From Chlorops oryzae (taxonomy: Eukaryota; Arthropoda; Insecta; Diptera; Chloropidae): a stretch of 64,000 nt of DNA. This document shows positions 46,931 to 56,599 of the stretch, piece after piece. A program made the translations under genes and the position numbers. Numbering within the stretch: the first letter of the stretch is position 1; each line of letters opens with the position of its first letter. The notes below the pieces were generated by a model that saw nothing but the letters and a program-made list of their open reading frames with translations, was not told the DNA's origin and searched no databases. Location of the stretch: NCBI GenBank assembly GCA_020466095.1, contig CM035806.1, positions 68,685,283 to 68,749,282 on the forward strand. The letters run 5' to 3'.

Positions 46931-47879
46931 TACTTACATTAACAAATACATATACACGCATGAATGGGAATAGAGGCAGAGAGCTGGAAACATTAATAGC
47001 AAAAAAAAAAAAAAAAGAAGGATAACAAACACATTCTTCGTACCTTCTATCTGCCTTATCCATTGTGAAGGCATTTTATATGCAAAATTGAATTTTTGTG
47101 AACAGTTTTCATGAAGGGTGGTGCTTTACCTTTTTGTGCCTGGTTGGTTACCTAACCACATGCTCATAGAAATACCACTTGGTTAAGCTCACACTCATTT
47201 CAAGCACTACAAATTCACATTAGCGATTGAAATAAATTAGAAAAAGAAGCTAGCGAACGTTTTATAACGTTCCTTCGTACGTTAAGTCAAGTAATATTTA
47301 TTGAAATTTCCTTACAAAACTGCATAATGAAAGCAGCGAGCGGAAAAAGTGGGAGAGAAAATGAATATTACGTTTGTTTTCCTTTTTTTTTTTTAACTTA
47401 AACATCACTTGAATTGATGCTTGCACAGAAATCCTTCCACTCGTAGTCGTTATGCCATATTATATATACTATACTATCGTGTATTATTCAAACTCAGTAG
47501 TGACCCACCAACATGCACTTGGCTCAAGTTTCATCTACCGTTAGTCATCTTATCACCCGCTCGCCACAAACACAAATGAATGGTGCGGTCTGCGGTGCAG
47601 TGCAGTGGATACGTAAAACGAATCGCTATCAACATTGCATGCAAATCAATGTAAGCTGCTCCCGCTCCTGCTTCTGCCTCTGCTCCGACCACCAAGATTC
47701 AACGAAAAATTTTCGTTACTCAAGCACAATTCAACGCAATATCGATAAAATATCCACTGCCATGATAAATATTCTTTCTATTTTTTCTCTCGATGCTCTG
47801 GCATTCCGCTTTCCGGAATAACCACTTTCACAGTATATGCTCGTTCACTGGTATACTAGAGAGCTCATCGTATAGTGTA
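46931..47879. other. Non-coding sequence
   Basis: No gene supported. The 102-codon open frame at 47513-47821 has no recognisable domain. Confidence 0.4.
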
Positions 47880-49173
47880 ACAGGTTGGCTGATAAGTCCC
47901 CGGTCTAACAAAGAAAAACACATTTTTTTGTCAAAATTCGTTTTTATTATTCAACATAGTTCCCTTCAAGAGCGATACAACGATTATAACGACCTTCCAA
48001 TTTTTTGATACCATTTTGGTAGTACTCCTTCGGTTTTGCCTCAAAATAGGCCTCAGTTTCGGCGATCACCTCTTCATTGCAGCCAAATTTTTTCCCTGCG
48101 AGCATCCTTTTGAGGTCTGAGAACAAGAAAAAGTCGCTGGGGGCCAGATCTGGAGAATACGGTGGGTGGGGAAGCAATTCGAAGCCTAATTCATGAATTT
48201 TTGCCATCGTTCTCAATGACTTGTGGCACGGTGCGTTGCCTTGGTGGAACAACACTTTTTTCTTCTTCATATGGGGCCGTTTTGCCGCGATTTCGACCTT
48301 CAAACGCTCCAATAACGACATATAATAGTCACTGTTGATGGTTTTTCCCTTCTCAAGATAATCGATAAAAATTATTCCATGCCCATCCCAAAAAACAGAG
48401 GCCATTACTTTGCCAGCGGACTTTTGAGTCTTTCCACGCTTCGGAGACGGTTCACCGATCGCTGTCCACTCAGCCGACTGTCGATTGGACTCAGGAGTGT
48501 AGTGATAGAGCCATGTTTCATCCATTGTCACATATCGACGCAAAAACTCGGGTGTATTGCGAGTTAACAGCTGCAAACACCGCTCAGAATCATCAACACG
48601 TTGTTGTTTTTGGTCAAATGTGAGCTCGCGCGGCACCCATTTTGCACAGAGCTTTTTCATATCCAAATATTGATGAATGATATGACCAACACGTTCCTTT
48701 GATATCTTTAAGGCCTCTGCTATCTCGATCGACTTCATTGTACGGTCATTCAAAATCATTTTGTGAATTTTTTTGATGTTTTCGTCGGTAACCACCTCTT
48801 TCGGGCGTCCACTGCGTTCACCGTCCTCCGTGCTCATTTCACCACGCTTGAATTTTGCATACCAATCAATTATTGTTGATTTTCCTGGGGCAGAGTCCGG
48901 AAACTCATTATCAAGCCAAGTTTTTACTTCCACTGTATTTTTTCCCTTCAGAAAACAGTATTTTATCAAAACACGAAATTCCTTTTTTTTCCATTTTTTT
49001 CACAATAACAAAAGTTGCTTCACAAAAGACGCTCTATCTCACAAACTAATTGACTTACAGACGTCAAATTTTGACACGAATCATTTGAAGGTTGCCACTA
49101 TATAAAAATAATATGCATTTAATACTAGCGACGCCATCTATGTGTCAGACCGGGGACTTATCAGCCAACCTGT
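47880..49173 (-). mobile_element. Himar1-like mariner element, nearly complete
   Basis: 1,294 bp with 27 bp inverted repeats (ACAGGTTGGCTGATAAGTCC... at 47880-47906, exact inverse at 49147-49173). A TA duplication lies on both sides (47878-47879, 49174-49175). The inverted repeats match the Himar1 type (irritans subfamily). It carries one transposase frame on the minus strand. Near-intact sequence in a degraded neighbourhood points to a recent arrival, perhaps by horizontal transfer; that is inference. Confidence 0.96.
47947..48994 (-). pseudogene. Himar1-like mariner transposase (inactivated)
   Basis: A cut-and-paste transposase for TA sites. The helix-turn-helix half runs from about residue 1 to 110, with WVPRELT in the linker; the DDE-type core has MDETWL (first Asp) and YSPDLAPSDFFLF (third Asp). 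The second catalytic Asp is lost: the family reads HQDN, here it is HQGN (codon GGC, 48238-48240). The family's ATG is at 48992-48994, but an 8-A run right after GG puts the rest out of frame; the family's 7-A run would keep it in frame. The open part therefore begins after about ten lost codons (near 48969) and runs 339 codons. Either change should abolish activity. Confidence 0.95.
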
Positions 49174-49775
49174 TAGTATATCCTTCCGTGTTGAGCTGGT
49201 TCGTCAATTTTTTTTTTTAGGTTTTCTTCACTAAAATTTGACACAGATGTAAATTTATTTTCGACGCTTTTCGGGTGCTAAAACTGCATTCCGTGCATAT
49301 TCATGGGAGCACGTGTACTTTGAAGTTACGCATTCACCCCGAGACTCGTGCTCGCAGCGTAACTCATTTTGGGTTGGATTTTATCAATTGATGCGATTCA
49401 TTTAAATTTACATAGAGCTCATGTACAATTCGTGCAACGAGATCAAATTGGAAGAAGAAAAAAGATATTGCCGAAAACATATTGATATTTTTATCGATTC
49501 CATTAAAGAATTGAGTACTTTGAGACTATAAAGATAGCCAAGGGAATATGAATAGGTCAATAATAAAAATTTAAAAAAATTATATAAAAAAGAAAACATA
49601 TTATCTGTAGATTCAATTTGAAGTATGTATAGAAGAGCTCCCAAAAAGGAAATGCTCGAATTTCAATTGCCGATGATTTGAAAGATTTCAAAAACTAAGC
49701 CAACAAAAGTCCATTTACTTAGCCTTAATCCTTATTTAAAATACTTTGAATTCGAGGCTTTTTTCTTTTGATCAT

Positions 49776-50004
49776 CAGCCCAATTCTAAATACTCCCGCG
49801 GAATTTTTTGATGCGGATTTGAAAAAAATTCTGCCATTCCGAGCACACTGGGCAAAAAATATAAAGGGAGCAAAAATATGGAACATTTTTGCGCAAAGGC
49901 CATAACATTCTTTCTTTTATATACCCTTAGAATACTTCCTCTTTCAACGGAAGAGAATTTCCAGGGATAAATTTCGCGATAAAATTGCATTTAGAATAGG
50001 GCTG
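49776..50004. mobile_element. Possible MITE related to 38558-38755
   Basis: Left CAGCCCAATTCTAAATACTC, right (inverse) CAGCCCTATTCTAAATGCAA: 14 of the first 15 bases match. 229 bp. It shares the CAG(C)YC-ATTCT pattern with the nested MITE at 38558. Confidence 0.5.
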
Positions 50005-51046
50005 TATTATAATAATTTTAATATAAGAGCTGTCTTAAATATCCATTGCCTTCTTAGCCGGGCTTCACTGCCGTAAAGTTAAATGCAAAATTTCATTACA
50101 CCATAATTTTCTTGTCGTACCTTAATCACTCAAAACCAGACATCTATGAGTAAAATGTATGTTCCTTCCGTTGAGTAACCACATCAATTCTTTAAACAAA
50201 AACAAATTACGTCCAAAAATTTCAGCCACATTGGACCCTTTAGGACCCAAAAGCATTGTATTTGGCCTTCAAATAAATATTCTCATTGCCTTGCGTAACC
50301 AAAACGAACATTCGCTATGTGTGCATATGGGTCGTTTGGGTTTTTAATAGCTTTAATAGAAAGCTTTTATTTGGTTCCTTCATTCTATTTTATTTATTTA
50401 TTTTATTTTTTATTTATTTATTTATTTATCCTTTTTTTTTTTGTTAAGTTAAATGAACCTTTTTCATGTGACCAAGAACTTTTGAGTGGTTTGCTTATAT
50501 GCTTTGGAAAACAATATATTTTATTTTTGTTTGCTTTCCTTCTTTTTGAAACTACTTTTATTAAAAACGTCCCATCCTAACATTCGGCGACGATTGTTGG
50601 TGCTGTTCTCTGTGTGTGCTTTTCCCTGTTGTCTCTGTGTCCCTTCCTGCCTCCTGCCATCCTTCGTTCGGTTGGCTCCACAATTTAACATCGTCAAAGG
50701 CGTCAGTAGCTCTTCAGTTTGGGTGGCTAATGTAATTTTTAGCTATTTGTCGTCTAGAAAGAGGCTTACTTTCGAGACCCTCTGGCCCAATTTTTTTCAT
50801 TTTCATTGTATTTGATCAAAATGTTTTTTTCCTTTTATATTTTTGTTTCGTTTTTCTTTTGTTTCTTTCAATTTTTTCAGCTTTTTCGTTCCTTCCCCTT
50901 CTTTGTTATAAGTTTATGTCATTTCAAACTGTTTTCAATATTTCTCAATTTTTCTCGCATAATGTTCAAAGTTTTTCCGACATTTTCGTTTTATTGCAGC
51001 ACATTCTCGCTCTCTCTTTGTCTCTGTCTTTTTCTATACCCCCCCC

Positions 51047-51064
51047 CTCTCTCTCTCTCTCTCA

Positions 51065-51107
<43 letters not shown>
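51047..51107. repeat. (CT)n microsatellite
   Basis: CT tract with one CACTCC interruption, preceded by a run of C. Confidence 0.93.
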
Positions 51108-51108
<1 letters not shown>

Positions 51109-52115
51109 CTCTCAATCTGTTTTCCGGCGTTGTGTGCGGAGGTTCCTTCTGCTTTTAGCAGCTCCTATTGCTTATCCTTTAGACGAAAATGTAATAACTC
51201 TAATGTTATTTGTTTTAATAACATTTTGACTAGCGGCAAATTGTCTTTTCGAAAAATTCCTTTTACAATCGACTTTGTTTCACAGTGTTCTTTTGTTTTT
51301 TTTTTTTTCGTAAATTTTTGATTTTATTTTTTCCATTTTTGTTGTTTTTTGTTTTTCTTTTATATATTTTTTATTGAATTTTCGTTAAGCATACACAACA
51401 TCCATGTATGTTTGAATTTTTATGTCTTCGCTTTCATAGTTTCTTTCAACTGCAGAAGTTCTTCGGAAAACTTGAATTTAAACCGAATTGGCTTTGCATT
51501 TAGTCGAACATTATAAAAGGGGCGGAGTGGGTGGACTCACAACGTGGTGGCAGGTTCGTTGGGAACAGTTTTGAATGAATCGAAATTAAGCGAAATGCGA
51601 CACAATGCGATGCGAAATGAGTGTGTGTCGAAAAATTCGTTATGGCCTCTTGCATGATACAAAGAGAGCAAGATAGCGCCTTTTCGGGTACCGCTATTTT
51701 GTAGCATTCGCATTGTTATTGTTTCCCATGCTAAAGTATAGTTGTGACGTGGGGCTTAACATGCAAAACAACAACAACGAAGCTCTCATTTTGTATTTGT
51801 GACATCATCGGGCTGAAATGGCGCTATCTTGTTTTCTTGCATCTTGGCCTCTTGTGTTTTTTCAACAAAAATTTTTTAGATTCCAAGTTCATTTTAATTG
51901 CCACCAAATGCGCCCTGCGCGACTATTTCCAGCACATTAAATAAATGAAAACCATTTTGCTTGGCTTGCGCACGTAATAAGACCCTGAAGGCCGAGCCTT
52001 AGTTATTCTCTCAAAATGTCATATGAACACATCCAAACATACCGTCGTGCTTTTTCATACATGTTTGAAACATGCTGCCATGCACGGAGTGTACAAGTGA
52101 ACGAGCGTAGCATGA

Positions 52116-52330
52116 CCCTCCAGGAAACGCGATTAGAGTAACTGTAGCGTGATACTAGTTCCAATTAACCCAGTACTAGTGTTTCTTTATACCCCAGTCA
52201 ATGCACTCCTCTGTAGAAAATTAACATCGAGTGATGACGGAAAATCACCAAACGTAGTACAGAACTACCGCTTTTCTAATAGATACTGTAAGAACCAATT
52301 GGATAATTTGGATATAATTTGAAACTACTT
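52116..52330 (+). mobile_element. CCCTGCAG-family fragment E6
   Basis: Starts CCCTCCAGGAAACG, a one-base variant of CCCTGCAGGAA. Inverse homolog of 35690-35907 (shared TTTATRCCCC, CTGTAGAAAATTAACAT, AAAATCACCA, AACCAATTGG words). Its right end was not found. Confidence 0.45.
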
Positions 52331-52519
52331 CTCTTCCCAAGGCAATTGCTGGTATTTGGGCCAGAGAATTACAAGCGGCTGATTCTTTTTTCTTTTACAA
52401 GTACATATATGGTTCAATGGCAGCTCTACCCCCGTTTGCACTAGTTCTTAAGTTTCTAGTAAAGCACTGGTGGCTTTTCGAAAATTGATCTCATACGTCC
52501 TAGAGGGGAGAAAGTGTGT

Positions 52520-52523
<4 letters not shown>

Positions 52524-52569
<46 letters not shown>
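52524..52569. repeat. (GT)n microsatellite
   Basis: About 23 uninterrupted GT units. Confidence 0.96.
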
Positions 52570-52570
<1 letters not shown>

Positions 52571-52887
52571 ATTCGGAATCTGCCCTGCAGTAATTGAGAC
52601 TCACCTCCTACTCATCTATGGTACACCTCAAAAAGACCACAACTAGTCCCCACATAATTTACTCTAACATGCATTCAACTCACCTCTTTAACATGGGGCC
52701 TACATTAGAAAGAGAGTAGTGCATGTAAGACTCATCCATGGTGAGACGTTTTGGGTGAGTTCGAGGTCAATTGACGATTTTGTTAATTTATGGAAAAAAA
52801 ATTTTAATTTTTGTTTTATTTATTTTTTTCATCGTTTTTATTTTTTAAATCTTTTTGTTTAAACATAAATTATGTTTTTTTAATTTT

Positions 52888-52966
52888 CTCGTCTCCAAAG
52901 AACCTCGAACCGCTGATCTCTGGGTTGGTAAGTCCGCGTCTTAACCATTACGCTAAACAAGGAAAT
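52888..52966 (-). repeat. tRNA-like module (in E3), twin of the one in E1
   Basis: Minus strand GTTTAGCGTAATGGTTAAGA ... CAGCGGTTCGAGGTTC. About 90% identical by eye to the module at 24003-24078, and in the same orientation. A- and B-box-like words are present; a cloverleaf is not convincing. Confidence 0.55.
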
Positions 52967-53211
52967 TTAATATGTTGATCAAAATGGTGACTTGAGTTTT
53001 TTGGTTGCTCAAGTTTTTGTGAAATAAAATTTAATTTTTCATAGCAAAAAATTTTCAATTGAAAAACTTTTAAAAAAAATTTAAATATGAAAAAATACTT
53101 ACATATTAAAGAAAAAATTTTTTATTTTTCAAAATTAACTAATAAAAAAAATTTATTAAAATACGAGCATAAAAAAAACTCTAGGCAATAGAGAAGAAAA
53201 AAAATGTCCAA

Positions 53212-53285
53212 CCGAGCCAGGGATCGAACCTCGACCTGCGTGGTTGCTGAGCGAGAGTCTTACCCTTTACGCTAATCAACTCTTG
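53212..53285 (-). repeat. tRNA-like module (in E3)
   Basis: Minus strand: TTAGCGTAAAGGGTAAGA, loop CTCAGCAACC, then a perfect B-box, GAGGTTCGATCCCTGG. The acceptor ends do not pair well. Confidence 0.5.
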
Positions 53286-53515
53286 ACGGTACGCCGATCA
53301 GAAAGCGAACTTAAAGCAGACAACAACAAGCGCACAACAAGAGTACACAAAAAGTGAACTCACCGCCCCTTGATCTCTTACGGAACAGTCAGCGGTGAGA
53401 CCTATAGAGGTCAACCTTAGGTTAGACGTGCTCCATAGTTTTCATGGTCTAGTTGCTAACAGTCTCACCTAAGGTGGGTCCTATTTTGCCAACTGACCGC
53501 TCGTTTACTACAGGG

Positions 53516-54251
53516 TGGTTTTATTGCTGCCTTGTGTGTTAGCTCCACACATTATAGTGATGAGCTGCATTTACTCAATTTACTGTTTTTATTGTCTTTG
53601 AGTGGTCGGAAATTAAATCACTTGCCTTGAACGCTTTTGACTGCAAACAAATTTGATTAGTTCTAATATTAGCGTCATTAACTTGGAAAATATTCGAAAA
53701 AAAAATAAATTAATTTCCCTCTATGAAATTTTTTTTTCAAATTAATGGTTAAATTTTATTATGTCAGCAAATTTAGCTGTTCGATGTGCACAAAGCACTA
53801 TTGAGGATTCATATTTTACAAGTAGGATAACAAACTTAGAATAGTTTAATTCAGCCCTAGAAGTATGCCTTGAAAAACGTTTTTACGATTAAAAGAATCG
53901 CAAAACTACAAAACGCATTGCACAGACGAAAATTCAACCATGTGTGACAAAGTCATCGATGAAATAATCACAGAGATGCAGAAGAAAATGGAATTACCTC
54001 CCAGTTACAATGTGTGCATTCAGGAGGCTCTTTTCTTAAAAAAGCTTTACCAACTGAGCTTTCACGGCGTCTTGACTCCGCGGGCTCTTTTCCCAAAAAT
54101 GTATCCTCTTATGAGCCCGAACGTTTGAGGAAAGAAATAAAAGTGTCGAGACGTCGAATTTTGAAAAAATAAGTGTGCATCAAGCTCCCATCTGCAGAGA
54201 TAATTACGGGTGAACTAGCTTAATTGCGTCAACAGAAAAATGTATGCCCAG
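53516..54251. other. AT-rich non-coding sequence
   Basis: No supported gene. The 62-codon frame at 53940-54128 has no recognisable domain. Confidence 0.4.
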
Positions 54252-54503
54252 GAATGCCATGGTTTAGTAAATAGAGAATACGGCCAGCAATCCAAAAGGC
54301 TAGAGTTCGAATCTGCGGGCAGGCGAGAAAATATGGAAAAATGTCAATATTCGAAAGGGCAGATAATATGAAGGGAAATTGTGTACTGGAATCGGGAATA
54401 AGAAAACAAGTTGGCTAACAGAAAGAAAAATCTTTCCGTTCTGAATTCGTCAATGCTGTCACAGATTCGTGCAAAAATTCCTACTAATTAATTTGAAGCC
54501 TTC
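54252..54503 (+). repeat. tRNA-headed SINE-like copy S2
   Basis: A-box-like TGGTTTAGTAAATAG, B-box GAGTTCGAATC, then GGGCAGGCGAGAAAATATGG and a body homologous to 34611-34760 (TTCCGTTCTGAATTC, TTCGTGCAAAAATTCC). Directly followed by copy A12. Confidence 0.6.
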
Positions 54504-54505
54504 AT

Positions 54506-54647
54506 TATACCCGACACACTCTGTGTCGAGGGTATATTGCGTTTGTTGGGTTGTGTGTAACACCCAGAACCAGTCGAGATAGACCATACAAAATGTATAT
54601 AGAAATGATCAGCGTCACCAGGAGATTTGATTTAGACATGTCCGTCC

Positions 54648-54725
<78 letters not shown>

Positions 54726-55361
54726 CTGTCTGTTTGTATACAGTTATCTTATCGAAGGAGGTGTGCTATCTTGACAAAATTTGGTATGCGTGCTCACGGG
54801 CACATGAGTAAGAACAAGTTCGAGTATGGACCCGATCGGACCATTTTTAGGGGTACCTCCAGTACAAGGGTCTGTTACGAAAATCACAAAAACTGCTCTA
54901 AAATCGAAGTTTTTCATGATATTTTTATGAAATTTGATATTTGAACATGTTTAAAGGCAAGTAATACGATTCAAAAAAATTGGAAAAGTGGGCGTGGCAT
55001 AAGGGTGTTTTTCAAAAATTGTCTCCTACTCCCGAAATACCAATGGGACTTGAACAAAAATTGGCACTTATACTTCCTTGATAGCCAGTAACGTCCTTCC
55101 CATAAAATTTTTCGATCGGACCATTATTAAGGGTACCTCTAGTACTAGGGTCTGTCACAAAAATCCCAAAAATGCCTCAAAATTAGACTTTATTGAAATA
55201 TTTCAATGAAACTTAGAATTTGAGCATATATATAAGGGTCCGATTAGAATTCCAAAAAAAATTGAAAAGTGGGCGTGGCAAAAGGGCGGTTTTCATTTAG
55301 AAATTTAACAAAAGTCGGTATATGGGGCTCCTTATGCCCTTAAACACCTCTTGATATTAAA
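54506..55361 (+). mobile_element. Family A DINE-like element, copy A12, main part
   Basis: 5' hairpin complete. Very long GTCT tract (54643-54735, about 20 units). Body complete to GATATTAAAA, where copy A13 is inserted in the opposite orientation. The element resumes at 56536. Confidence 0.9.
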
Positions 55362-56535
55362 AACAAGTAAGGGTGTTATAGTCAGGCGAGCCTGACAATA
55401 GAATACCCGACACAGACACACGTGTTCAAATAATTTTTAATATCAAGAAGTGTTAAGGCCATATGGGGGCCCAATTTAGCTCGACGTTTTGTTATATTTC
55501 TTTATGAAAACTGCCCCTTCTGCCATCGCCCACTTTTCCCAATTTTTTGGAATACTAATCGGGAGGCTTAGATATACGCTACAAAATCGGTATAGTGTGC
55601 TCATTGACACATGATTTAAGAAACAAGTCCGATTTTGAGGCAGATTTGAGCATTTTTAGTGACAGACCCTAGTACAAAAAAATCAGAAGTGTTAAGGCCT
55701 TAATAATGGAGGCCGATCCAGCGACTTTTGTTATATTTCTTTTGGGAAGAACTGCTTCTCTGCCACGCCACTTTCAAAATTTTTGAATACTTAATCGAGG
55801 CTAGACTATACGTTCAAAGTCCCATTTGAAGTTTCAGGTTTAGGACCATATTTCGAAAAACGTCCGATTTTGCCACGCCCAGTTTTGAAGATTTTTGTGA
55901 CAGATCCGTATTACTTGAGTACCCTTGAATACATGGACGATCCAGGAATATTTTTGGGAGAATGTTCATGGCTACAAATATGAACTTGAATAGCCAACTT
56001 CGTTCAAGTCCCATTTGAGCAGTTCGTTTGTGGACCATTTTCGTAACAACGACCCTAGTACTGCCACGGTACCCACTTTTAAAAATGGTTCCGAAATCGG
56101 GTCCATTACTTGCCTGAAACTTGTTCTAATACTCAAATTTCATCAAAATGATGTTCGCATACCAAACTTCGAGTTGTCAGAGCAGTATTGTGATCTTTCG
56201 ATAACAGACTAGTACTGGTAGGTACCCCTAGACAGACATGGTCCGATCGGGTCCATTCTCGAACTTGTTTACTCATGTCCCCGTCGAGCACGACATACCA
56301 GACATTTTGTCAAGATAGCTCAGACTCCTTCGATAGACAGACTGTATACAGACAGACAGACAGACGACAGACAGACAGACAGACAGACGGACAGACGGAC
56401 ATGTCTAAATCGAAATCTCCTGGTGACGCTGATCATTTCTATATACATTTTGTATGGTCTATCTCGACTGGTTCTGGGTGTTACACACAACCCAACAAAC
56501 GCAATATACCCTCGACACAGAGTGTGTCGGGTATA
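55362..56535 (-). mobile_element. Family A DINE-like element, copy A13, nested in A12
   Basis: Starts AACAAGTAAGGGTG and ends GAGTGTGTCGGGTATA. It carries many small insertions and rearranged words between 55450 and 56350 that no other copy has, for example CATGTCCCCGTCGAGCACGA for CATGTCCCCGTGAGCACG. This makes it about 1,170 bp against 880-890 bp for full copies. It is either an aged, rearranged copy or a poorly resolved assembly segment. Confidence 0.85.
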
Positions 56536-56599
56536 ATTATGTGTCTGTGTCGGGTATTCTATTGTCAGGCTCGCCTGACTATAACACCCTTACTTGTTT
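56536..56599 (+). mobile_element. Copy A12, 3' end
   Basis: TTATGTGTCTGTGTCGGGTA, then the hairpin GTCAGGCTCGCCTGAC and CTTACTTG: the piece of A12 displaced by A13. Confidence 0.9.

Larger units (their letters stand above)
49176..52115. other. Non-coding, low complexity
   Basis: No supported gene. Contains T-rich and ATTT-repeat DNA (50390-50440), a CT microsatellite (51047-51107), and many Phe- or Ser-rich shadow frames. Confidence 0.45.
52583..53515. mobile_element. CCCTGCAG-ended element E3
   Basis: Ends CCCTGCAGTAATTGAG and, inverted, CCCTGTAGTAAACGAG (13 of 16 match). 933 bp interior without protein genes but with two tRNA-like modules on the minus strand (52888-52966, 53212-53285). 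It shares internal words with E4. Confidence 0.55.

Noticed and set aside
54643..54735. CRISPR-like or minisatellite array
   Set aside because: It is the GTCT microsatellite that is a standard part of family A elements, with no spacers.
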